Assembly: GCA_003022085.1 (NCBI GenBank)
Contig: PXQK01000004.1
Coordinates: 1-11,857, forward strand
Length of the DNA: 11,857 bases
Direction of reading: 5' to 3'
Origin: Halobacteriales archaeon QH_10_65_19
GTDB taxonomy: Archaea > Halobacteriota > Halobacteria > Halobacteriales > Haloarculaceae
This document shows, piece by piece, positions 6,701-11,857 of the stretch. The position numbers and the translations under genes were made by a program. Positions within the stretch are counted from its first letter, which is position 1, and each line of letters begins with the position of its first letter. Below the pieces are notes generated by a model, which saw only the letters and a list, made by a program, of their open reading frames with translations, searched no databases and was not told where the DNA came from.

Positions 6701-7183
6701 ATGATCACACGGGACACGGACAGGGGATCGGCGTTCGGCGGGGCAATCCTGCTGATGGCGACGATTATCATCGTGGTCCTGACGACCGCGATTTTCTTCG
6801 GGAACTTCAGCTTCGACTCCCAGCAGACGGAGATGCCAGAACCAGAGGTGGCGTTCGACTACACCGACAACCCGGGTGGGAGCGACGTAGTTCTTATCAG
6901 ACACCGCGAGGGCGCACGCATCAACCCGCTGCAGTTCAGCGTCAAGATCGAGGGGGCGTCCTGTACCGGCGACACCGATCCCGACGGGGAGTACAGCGCA
7001 CACAGCGACTTCGGGTTAGCGGAGGACAACTGGGTGTCTCCGGGGATGGCACTCATCGTCGACGACGACAACCCGGTGCAGATGTGTGAGACAGGCGACT
7101 TCTCTCTCGAGGGAGCGACCGTGACGCTGCTGTGGGAGAACCCGGACGGGGAGTACCAGACGATGACTCGCTGGGAGAACTAG
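6701..7183 (+). CDS. Archaeal type IV pilin-like secreted protein
   Basis: This 160-residue protein has a class III (prepilin) signal. A short charged N-terminus, ITRDTDRG, is followed directly by a single hydrophobic helix, SAFGGAILLMATIIIVVLT (residues 10-28 onward). Prepilin peptidase PibD would cut after G9, leaving the helix to anchor a pilus subunit or a cell-surface protein. The rest is an acidic, beta-rich exposed domain (PEVAFDYTDNPGGSDVVLIR; INPLQFSVKIEG). C88 and C129 may form a disulfide. This matches the archaeal pilin N-terminal family pattern (PF07790-like), in which many members are solitary genes; no pilus assembly ATPase is nearby. The open frame reaches back to 6665, but the ATG at 6701 has a GGAGGGGAG Shine-Dalgarno about 8 nt upstream and puts the signal at the very N-terminus. 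It may be a minor pilin or an unrelated anchored protein. Confidence 0.75.
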   Translation: MITRDTDRGSAFGGAILLMATIIIVVLTTAIFFGNFSFDSQQTEMPEPEVAFDYTDNPGGSDVVLIRHREGARINPLQFSVKIEGASCTGDTDPDGEYSAHSDFGLAEDNWVSPGMALIVDDDNPVQMCETGDFSLEGATVTLLWENPDGEYQTMTRWEN

Positions 7184-7209
7184 TGGGCGGTCGGCTGGTG
7201 GCCCCCTTG

Positions 7210-7227
7210 TGATACGGTCGTGCGTGA
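7210..7227 (+). repeat. Dispersed intergenic motif, copy E (exact 18-mer)
   Basis: TGATACGGTCGTGCGTGA is identical over 18 nt to 3383-3400. Like that copy, it lies in the gap between two convergent genes, here the pilin-like gene and the M20 amidohydrolase. No inverted partner is visible within this 70-bp gap. Confidence 0.65.
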
Positions 7228-7253
7228 CCCTCGTGCTTCAGGCGGGGGGGATA

Positions 7254-8564
7254 TCAATCCGTACCGCTGTCGTTGCCCGCGAGTGACTCGTCCGCGGCGA
7301 GCGCGAGAACGGCGTCGGTAAGCACCTCGACGCCGATCCGGAGCGACTCCTCGTCGACGTCGAACGTCGCCGTATGGTGACCACCGGGGTGATCAGTGCC
7401 GACGCCGACGTAGCCGGCGACGCCGCCGCGCTCCTGAACCCGGCGCATCAGGTAGGTTGCGTCCTCGCTGCCGCCGAGGTCGTCACGACGGAGCAGCGAC
7501 GTCACGCTGTCGTTCGCCTCCGCGACCCGCGCGACGTGTTCGACGATCTCCTCGTCGCTGGTCGCGCTCGGCGCCTCGCCGCCACCCCCGATCTCGACCT
7601 CGCAGTCGTGCATCTCCGCGGCGGCGTGGATGATCCGCTGGGCCTTCTCCTTCGTGTACTCCATCAGTTCCGTCGTCTGTCCGCGCACTTCGCCTCTGAT
7701 GAAGGCGTCCTCCGCGATGATGTTCGAGGCCGTCCCGCCGCCGACGCGCCCGGCGTTGATTCGTGTCGGGCCGTCCTCGTGGCGCGGGATCGCGTACAGG
7801 TTCTGGACCGCGGTCGTCATCGCCTGGACGGCGTTTCGCCCAGCGTTTGGCTTCCCGCCAGCGTGGGCCGGCTCGCCGGAGAAGCGCGCGTCGATGTGCG
7901 ACACCGCGAGGAAGCCGTCGATACCCGCCACGACCTCGCCGGTCGGGTGGTCGAGACCGATGTGCACCGCCAGCAGCGCGTCGACGTCCTCAAGGTGGCC
8001 GCTGTTCGCAACAGCCTTCCCGCCACCGACGTACTCTTCGGCGGGCTGGAACACGACTTTCAGCGTTCCCGAGAAGTCGCTGTCGGTGACCGCTCGGATC
8101 ACGCCCAGCCCGTACGTCATGTGGGCGTCGTGGCCGCAGGCGTGCATGTGCCCCTCGTTGCGGGAGCGAAAGCCCTCGGCAGCGGGCTTGTGACTCCCGT
8201 CGGTCGCCTCCGTCTGCGGAAGCCCGTCGATGTCGACTCTGAGCGCGACGGTCGGCCCGTCGCCGCGTTCGACAGTGGCGACGACGCCGGTGTAGCCACC
8301 CGCAACCCGTTCGAGGATCTCCTCGTCGGCGCCAAGGTCGCGTGCGCGGTCGAGCCACTCCTGTAGCTCGTCGTCGTCGGGCACACTGAGCCGGTCGTCG
8401 CCAGAGAGGATCTCGGGGCCGACGTGGATCCCGTCGACGTCGAGCGCCTCCAGTTCTTCGACGATCCGGGCGGTCGTGTGGAACTCCCGCCAGGCTGGTT
8501 CGGGCCACTGGTGGAACTCCCGGCGCAGCGAACGGAGCCACTCTTCCTGTGTTGTGACGTTCAT
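7254..8564 (-). CDS. AbgA-like M20 family amidohydrolase
   Basis: This is a 436-residue zinc-dependent amidohydrolase of the M20 family. The layout closely follows E. coli AbgA, subunit A of p-aminobenzoyl-glutamate hydrolase. It shares the REFHQWPEPAWREFHT opening, the RLSVPDDDELQEWLDRAR insertion (58-75) and GGYTGVVATVERG. It also has RVDIDGLP (D111), HMHACGHDAH (C143, H145), QPAEE (E176/E177), AVHIG (H201), a dimerisation domain with PAHAGGKP (232-239), and the ends GGSEDATYLM and GGHHTATF (H397/H398). All usual metal ligands are present. AbgA removes glutamate from p-aminobenzoyl-glutamate, a folate breakdown product; the true substrate here could be another N-acyl amino acid. No AbgB partner or AbgT transporter is in the window. 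A TATA box 25-29 nt before the ATG at 8564 predicts a leaderless mRNA; the gene is divergent from the phosphoesterase. Confidence 0.9.
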   Translation of the reverse strand: MNVTTQEEWLRSLRREFHQWPEPAWREFHTTARIVEELEALDVDGIHVGPEILSGDDRLSVPDDDELQEWLDRARDLGADEEILERVAGGYTGVVATVERGDGPTVALRVDIDGLPQTEATDGSHKPAAEGFRSRNEGHMHACGHDAHMTYGLGVIRAVTDSDFSGTLKVVFQPAEEYVGGGKAVANSGHLEDVDALLAVHIGLDHPTGEVVAGIDGFLAVSHIDARFSGEPAHAGGKPNAGRNAVQAMTTAVQNLYAIPRHEDGPTRINAGRVGGGTASNIIAEDAFIRGEVRGQTTELMEYTKEKAQRIIHAAAEMHDCEVEIGGGGEAPSATSDEEIVEHVARVAEANDSVTSLLRRDDLGGSEDATYLMRRVQERGGVAGYVGVGTDHPGGHHTATFDVDEESLRIGVEVLTDAVLALAADESLAGNDSGTD

Positions 8565-8588
8565 GCCTCTTACGAACGGCGGCGTGAA

Positions 8589-8593
8589 CTAAA
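8589..8593 (-). promoter_or_regulatory. TATA box of the amidohydrolase gene
   Basis: TTTAG on the minus strand, within GAGTTTAGTT, lies 25-29 nt upstream of the ATG at 8564, which is consistent with a leaderless transcript. Confidence 0.5.
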
Positions 8594-8646
8594 CTCCCGC
8601 GTTCCCGGTCGGCAGCCCTTTGATCGTCCGGCCACGACGGACCAGC

Positions 8647-9339
8647 ATGGACGCGCTGGCGGACCTGGGGCTCCGTGACAGGGCAGCGATGATCGGCGAC
8701 GTGCTCGTGCTCGCGGACCTGCACGTCGGCCGCGGCGCGGCCTCGAACGTCGAACTCCCGGTCGGGGAGGGCGAGGAGATGGTCGAGCGGTTCGGGGCGC
8801 TCTGCGGACGGTTCGAGCCGGACGAAGTCGTCGTCGCCGGCGACCTGTTCCACTCGTTCGACACCGTCCCGGTGAGAGTCGAGAACACCCTCGCCGGGCT
8901 CCGGGCGGCCGCACGCGACGTCGGCGCGCGGATTGTCGTCACGCCGGGCAACCACGACACGATGCTCGACGTCGTCTGGAACGGTCCGACGACCCCCGAG
9001 TACCGGATCGACGACACAGTCGTCTGCCACGGCCACGTCGAACCCGGGGCCGACGCCGACCGCTACATCGTCGGCCACGACCATCCCACGATCAGCATCG
9101 AAGGCCAGCGACACCCCTGCTATCTCGCCGGCGACGGCACCTACGAGGGGGCGGACCTCGTGATGCTCCCCGCATTCAACCGACTGCTCGCCGGCGTCGA
9201 GGTCAACGGGATGTCAGCGACAGAGTTCATGTCGCCGCTGATCAGGGACGCCGACGCGCTGGCGCCGGCCGTTCGCGACGGGGACGCCGACGAGACGTTC
9301 CACTTTCCGCCGCTGGGCGAGTTCCGCCATCGGCTGTAG
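8647..9339 (+). CDS. SbcD/Mre11-related archaeal metallophosphoesterase
   Basis: This 230-residue calcineurin-like phosphoesterase has the complete two-metal motif set: D24-x-H26 (ADLHVGRGAA), G65-D66-x2-H69 (AGDLFHSFD), G101-N-H-D104, C-H128-G-H and G143-H-D-H146. The size and the DLHVGRGAA motif fit the archaeal SbcD/Mre11-related group (the MJ0037-like family, TIGR00024). It is a cytoplasmic hydrolase, probably acting on nucleic acid or nucleotide phosphodiesters; the in vivo substrate is not established to my knowledge. It lacks the capping and C-terminal parts of real Mre11. An earlier in-frame TTG at 8620 is less likely than the ATG at 8647 (MDALADLGL), which directly precedes the first conserved strand. 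A degenerate TTTGAT near 8619-8624 may be its TATA box. It is divergent from the amidohydrolase and followed by 341 bp without a gene. Confidence 0.87.
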   Translation: MDALADLGLRDRAAMIGDVLVLADLHVGRGAASNVELPVGEGEEMVERFGALCGRFEPDEVVVAGDLFHSFDTVPVRVENTLAGLRAAARDVGARIVVTPGNHDTMLDVVWNGPTTPEYRIDDTVVCHGHVEPGADADRYIVGHDHPTISIEGQRHPCYLAGDGTYEGADLVMLPAFNRLLAGVEVNGMSATEFMSPLIRDADALAPAVRDGDADETFHFPPLGEFRHRL

Positions 9340-9348
9340 TGTGCGGAG

Positions 9349-9362
9349 TGATACTGACAGAC
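9349..9362 (+). repeat. Dispersed intergenic motif, copy F
   Basis: TGATACTGACAGAC begins 10 bp after the phosphoesterase stop codon. It is an inverted match (13 of 14) to the copy at 9563-9576, bracketing a 228-bp segment. Confidence 0.5.
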
Positions 9363-9544
9363 ATACGTACATGAACTGCTGTCCGGGGAACTGATAGAGA
9401 CAGAGGGCCGTGAGGAACCAGACCAGTCCGGTGACGAGCGGAGCGAGGTCAGAGCGAAGCGAGACCTCGAAACGTGAGCGGGAAGCGGAGCGACCCGTGA
9501 ACGGCCCGGACAACGCGGAATCACCTACTCAATACTGGCGGGCA

Positions 9545-9561
9545 AAAATCCGCCGGATTTT
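9545..9561. terminator. Short AT-flanked palindrome, possible bidirectional terminator
   Basis: AAAATCCG (9545-9552) and CGGATTTT (9554-9561) are perfect reverse complements around one base, so each strand carries a GC core ending in a short T-run. It directly abuts motif copy G. Termination is an inference; a protein-binding dyad is equally possible. Confidence 0.4.
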
Positions 9562-9562
9562 C

Positions 9563-9576
9563 GTCCGTCAGTATCA
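9563..9576 (-). repeat. Dispersed intergenic motif, copy G
   Basis: On the minus strand this reads TGATACTGACGGAC, one mismatch from copies A and F. It lies about 105 bp upstream of cspA. Confidence 0.5.
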
Positions 9577-9647
9577 GGTACGACACAGGGTTGGGAGAGG
9601 GAACAGATCCCGACAGGCGTGCGTACATCCCACACGCATCCACAGAG

Positions 9648-9654
9648 TTTTAAT
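9648..9654 (+). promoter_or_regulatory. TATA box of cspA
   Basis: TTTAATA, within GAGTTTTAATA, ends 27 nt before the ATG at 9681. This predicts a leader of only a few bases or none. Confidence 0.6.
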
Positions 9655-9680
9655 ACGACGGTACCCTCTCTTGACATGCA

Positions 9681-9875
9681 ATGGCGCAAGGAACGGTTGA
9701 TTTCTTCAACGATACTGGCGGTTACGGTTTCATCGACACTGAGGACTCGGAAGAGGACGTCTTCTTCCACATGGAGGATGTCGGCGGTCCCGATCTCGAG
9801 GAAGGGCAGGAAGTCGAGTTCGAAATCGTTCAAGCCGAGAAGGGGCCACGAGCCAAGAACCTGGAGCGGCTGTAA
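9681..9875 (+). CDS. cspA: Cold shock domain protein
   Basis: This 64-residue protein is a single five-stranded OB-fold that binds single-stranded RNA or DNA, usually acting as an RNA chaperone during cold stress or growth change. RNP1 is seen as GGYGFIDT (13-20), after the conserved GTVDFFNDTGGYG opening, and RNP2 as DVFFH (26-30). The usual C-terminal strand is EKGPRAKNLERL. Bacterial Lys residues around these motifs are replaced by Asp/Glu, as expected for a salt-in halophile. Length is normal for the family (64-70). The start is fixed by homology and by the well-placed TATA box. It is probably transcribed alone; the next gene begins 108 bp downstream and has its own possible promoter. Confidence 0.95.
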   Translation: MAQGTVDFFNDTGGYGFIDTEDSEEDVFFHMEDVGGPDLEEGQEVEFEIVQAEKGPRAKNLERL

Positions 9876-9983
9876 CTGGTCGTTCAGTTCAGGGTGTGGA
9901 CCACGGCAGTAGCTGCCGGACCGTCGGAACAGAGTACAGTTGTGAACCGTGAACGGTAAACCGACAAGAGAGAAGGCACACAC

Positions 9984-10427
9984 ATGACCGAGACCCTGGA
10001 CACGGACCTGTGCCGCCGAACCTGGGAACTGCTCCAGCCCGGCGAAATAGCGCTCGACGGGCTCGTGGTCCACACCGACTTCGACGGGAGCCGGAAGACG
10101 GCAATGCACCAGACTACAGTCGAAATCGGCGGTCTGATCTCGGAGCACGCCGGCCACGACCCGGCAGAGACGTTCGTCTACTCCGGGACTGAGGATCCGG
10201 AGTTCGCCTCGAACCAACACCAGGGCCTAACGCTCGACGACGAGTCGTTCGTCTGGGAGTGCCAGCAGCTCCTCCGGGACGGCTCCTTTGATCTGGTGTT
10301 TTACTTTCGGGCCGAGGTTGCGCTGCGCGACCTCCTCGCTGACGCGCGCGAAGAGGGCTACGTCGTCTCCGGCATCCGCGGGGACGCCGACAACCCGGAC
10401 GACGCCTTCGTCGAAAACGGCGCGTGA
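9984..10427 (+). CDS. Conserved haloarchaeal protein, probably DUF5778
   Basis: This 147-residue acidic protein has no signal peptide or membrane helix. I recognise it as a haloarchaeal family I believe to be DUF5778, with no known function. Conserved-looking blocks are LLQPGEIALDGLVVHTDFDG (17-36), AMHQTTVEIGG (40-50), EHAGHDPAETFVYSG (54-68), DPEFASNQHQGLTLDDESFVWECQ (71-94) and DLVFYFRA (103-110). The alternating strands and helices look like a compact alpha/beta fold. Three His residues (H42, H55, H58) and the SNQHQG motif could form a binding site, but this is speculation. GAAGG ends 7 nt before the ATG as a weak Shine-Dalgarno, and GGTAAA near 9954-9959 may be a TATA box. It lies between cspA and hemA, all on the same strand. 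Confidence 0.75.
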   Translation: MTETLDTDLCRRTWELLQPGEIALDGLVVHTDFDGSRKTAMHQTTVEIGGLISEHAGHDPAETFVYSGTEDPEFASNQHQGLTLDDESFVWECQQLLRDGSFDLVFYFRAEVALRDLLADAREEGYVVSGIRGDADNPDDAFVENGA

Positions 10428-10520
10428 TTCCGGAGAGAGCGGAGCCGCCAGATCACTGTTCCCAGACCGTGAAAGCCGGCGATCCGCTAACAGCCGGGAA
10501 CCGTCTACCGATTTGGAAGG

Positions 10521-10526
10521 TTTTAG
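10521..10526 (+). promoter_or_regulatory. Candidate TATA box for the hemA transcript
   Basis: TTTTAG, within GGTTTTAGATG, lies in the 210-bp gap before hemA. With usual spacing, transcription would begin near 10548-10552, giving hemA a leader of about 85-90 nt that contains two mini-ORFs. Confidence 0.45.
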
Positions 10527-10564
10527 ATGCGACGGACCCGTTAATCCGACAAGGAGCTCGTGTT

Positions 10565-10597
10565 GTGACTGTCCCAACGGGAGGCGAGCCGGCGTGA
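10565..10597 (+). CDS. Possible 10-codon leader ORF 1 upstream of hemA
   Basis: GTG start, peptide MTVPTGGEPA, then TGA. AAGGAG (10551-10556) lies 8 nt before the GTG. The stop overlaps the start of the next mini-ORF as GTGA. There is no homology basis; it is supported only by its signals and position. Confidence 0.3.
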   Translation: MTVPTGGEPA

Positions 10598-10641
10598 GCG
10601 CAAACGGCGGGCCGACGCTCGGAGGAGGTGGCACAGCGTGA
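10594..10641 (+). CDS. Possible 15-codon leader ORF 2 overlapping the hemA start
   Basis: GTG start, Gly-rich peptide MSANGGPTLGGGGTA, then TGA. GGGAGG (10579-10584) lies 9 nt before its GTG. Its stop overlaps the hemA GTG (10638) as GTGA, the arrangement that supports translational coupling. It could equally be the leftover 3' end of a lost upstream gene, or chance. Confidence 0.3.
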   Translation: MSANGGPTLGGGGTA

Positions 10642-11857
10642 GTGGCGACAGGGGATTCATCACGGGAACAAGCGTCTCGCACACCGACGCGACGCTCGAG
10701 CAGCTCGAAGCAGCCAGCGCAGACGGACAGCAGGAGGCAGTCGCGTCGTTGCTCGACTGCAAGGGGGTGCGGGAGGCGTTCGTCCTCCAGACCTGCAACC
10801 GGGTCGAAGCCTACGCAGTCACCGACGAACGTGCCGCCGGCCGGCGCGCGCTCTCGGGGGTTGTCGGCGACCTCCCGCCCCACGTGGTCCGCGAGATGGG
10901 ACACGAAGAGAGCCTCAGGCACCTCCTGCGAGTCGCCGCCGGGCTGGAGTCGCTGGTGCTCGGCGAGGACCAGATCCTCGGGCAGGTCCGGAACGCCTAC
11001 GAGGACGCCAGGGAGGCGGGCGGCATCGGCCCGCTTCTCGAGAACGGCGTGACGAAGGCGATCCGCGTCGGAGAGCGTGCCCGGACTGAGACGACGATCA
11101 ACGAGGGTGTCGTCTCGCTCGCCAGCGCCGCAGTCAAGCTGGCGGCCGAAACGCGAGGCTTGGAGAACGCGACGGCGGCGGTCGTCGGTGTCGGCGAGAT
11201 GGGGACGCTGGCGGCGAAACGGCTCGCCGGGCGCGTCGACGAGCTCGTGCTGGTAAACAGGACTCTCGCGCGCGCCGAGTCGCTGGCGACGACAGTCAGC
11301 CCGGCGGATGCAAGGCTCAGGACGGCCGGACTCGACGATCTTGGTGCGATTATCGTCGGAGCGGACGTGGTCATCTCCTCGACTGGGAGTTCGGAGTGGC
11401 TCATCGACCGTGGCGAGCTCGCGGCCGCCGGCGAGACGTTTCTTGTCGACATCGCCCGGCCGCGCGACATCCCGCCGGCCGCGGACGGGATGGACCACCT
11501 CGCCGTCTACGACCTCGACAGTCTGGAGGCGGTCACCGAGAAGACCAGGAGTCGGCGGGAGGCCGCCGCCGAGCGCGTCGAGGCAATCGTCGAGGAGGAG
11601 TTCGAGCGGCTGCTCACCCAGTACAAGCGCGAGCGGGCCGACGAAGTCATCTCGGCGATGTACGAGGGCGCCGAGCGGATCAAGGCAGAGGAACTCGAAG
11701 AGACCTTTGCGACGCTGGACCTCGACGACCAGCAGCAGGCGACCGTCGAGGCGATGGCTGACTCTATTGTCTCCCGGCTGCTAGCCGCGCCCACCAACAG
11801 CCTGCGTGACGCGGCCGAGGAGGACGACTGGTCGACGATCCACACGGCGCTGGGGCT
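10638..11857 (+). CDS. hemA: Glutamyl-tRNA reductase, C-terminus off the window
   Basis: This NADPH-dependent enzyme reduces glutamyl-tRNA(Glu) to glutamate-1-semialdehyde, the first committed step of the C5 route to heme, siroheme and cobalamin. The visible 406 residues include all key parts. The catalytic domain has SVSHTDATLEQLE and the thioester-forming C53 in LQTCNRVEAY. GLESLVLGEDQILGQVRNAY (111-130) follows. The NADPH-binding domain has G184-V-G-E-M-G189. The long C-terminal dimerisation helices contain FERLLTQYKRERADEVISAM. Perhaps 20-40 residues are missing at the right edge. The start is the GTG at 10638 (MSGDRGFITGTSVSH), with GGAGGAGGTG (10621-10630) as a strong Shine-Dalgarno 7 nt upstream. 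The start overlaps the stop of a mini-ORF. In many haloarchaea, from memory, a precorrin-2 dehydrogenase gene precedes hemA; here a 210-bp gap does. Confidence 0.96.
   Translation, partial: MSGDRGFITGTSVSHTDATLEQLEAASADGQQEAVASLLDCKGVREAFVLQTCNRVEAYAVTDERAAGRRALSGVVGDLPPHVVREMGHEESLRHLLRVAAGLESLVLGEDQILGQVRNAYEDAREAGGIGPLLENGVTKAIRVGERARTETTINEGVVSLASAAVKLAAETRGLENATAAVVGVGEMGTLAAKRLAGRVDELVLVNRTLARAESLATTVSPADARLRTAGLDDLGAIIVGADVVISSTGSSEWLIDRGELAAAGETFLVDIARPRDIPPAADGMDHLAVYDLDSLEAVTEKTRSRREAAAERVEAIVEEEFERLLTQYKRERADEVISAMYEGAERIKAEELEETFATLDLDDQQQATVEAMADSIVSRLLAAPTNSLRDAAEEDDWSTIHTALG

Larger units (their letters stand above)
9340..9680. other. 341-bp intergenic region with inverted motif pair and stem-forming GC-rich core
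   Basis: No convincing open frame fills this gap; reading frames here are interrupted or made of Arg/Ser-rich low-complexity sequence. In order it holds motif copy F, then a GC-rich core with GAGCGNAGCGAG-like units. The core can pair GGGCCGT (9405-9411) with ACGGCCC (9501-9507), or GTCCGGG (9381-9387) with CCCGGAC (9505-9511). An internal stem pairs CGAGGTC (9444-9450) with GACCTCG (9463-9469). Next come a short palindrome (9545-9561), motif copy G and the cspA promoter. It could encode a structured RNA or be the 3' processing region of the phosphoesterase mRNA. No T-box-, tRNA- or riboswitch-like pattern was recognised. Confidence 0.5.

Noticed and set aside
7374..8366. 330-codon plus-strand open frame opposite the amidohydrolase
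   Set aside because: The minus strand carries the full M20 motif set; this frame has none.
9421..9500. GAGCGNAGCGAG-like units as a CRISPR or tandem repeat array
   Set aside because: The units are irregular, with no constant repeat length or spacers; such low-complexity sequence is common in haloarchaeal DNA.
9340..9680. tRNA or other known RNA gene in the long gap
   Set aside because: No acceptor/T-arm pattern such as GTTCRA with a matching 7-bp acceptor stem, and no known RNA signature found.
10227..11498. 423-codon minus-strand open frame opposite hemA
   Set aside because: Antisense to glutamyl-tRNA reductase with all catalytic motifs; no recognisable domain.
1..11857. Defence, toxin-antitoxin, phage or other new multigene system
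   Set aside because: All intact genes belong to ordinary metabolic or conserved families in separate transcription units; no clustered unknown genes, integrase or transposase are present.

Overview
The window is haloarchaeal chromosomal DNA (class Halobacteria). The coding sequence is GC-rich with strongly acidic proteins (many Asp/Glu, few Lys). Archaeal TATA-like boxes sit about 25-30 nt upstream of several start codons, which indicates leaderless transcripts. The families present also fit: an SbcD/Mre11-related archaeal phosphoesterase, a PibD-type pilin and haloarchaea-restricted DUF proteins. I cannot name a genus from the sequence alone.

Layout. 1-368 (-) is the N-terminus of an S9-type peptidase with a beta-propeller, running off the left edge. 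A 146-bp divergent control region follows. It holds mirror-image promoter boxes and a perfect GTGTCAC-GAT-GTGACAC palindrome. 515-2488 (+) is a long-chain acyl-CoA synthetase and 2569-3360 (+) a DUF2797 Cys-rich protein. These converge on a broken multidrug-type ABC exporter (3513-5326, -), which has lost most of TM5 and changed frame. Next on the minus strand are a haloarchaeal conserved hypothetical (5492-6076) and a plant-type 2Fe-2S ferredoxin (6228-6569), then on the plus strand a pilin-like protein (6701-7183). An AbgA-like M20 amidohydrolase (7254-8564, -) diverges from a metallophosphoesterase (8647-9339, +). After a 341-bp structured intergenic region come cspA (9681-9875), a probable DUF5778 protein (9984-10427) and hemA, glutamyl-tRNA reductase (10638 to the right edge), all on the plus strand.

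The genes look like ordinary housekeeping and metabolic functions: fatty acid activation, folate-like or amide hydrolysis, electron transfer, cold shock RNA binding, and tetrapyrrole biosynthesis. I see no mobile-element genes, defence system, CRISPR or RNA genes. The unexplained signal lies in the intergenic DNA. At least seven copies of a TGATAC[T/G]G[T/A]CG-type motif occur only between genes. Two pairs are inverted and bracket short segments (3383-3497 and 9349-9576), and one 18-nt copy is exactly repeated 3.8 kb apart in two different convergent gap regions. The other features worth attention are the broken ABC exporter and a chain of two mini-ORFs upstream of hemA, each with its own Shine-Dalgarno and GTGA stop/start overlaps.
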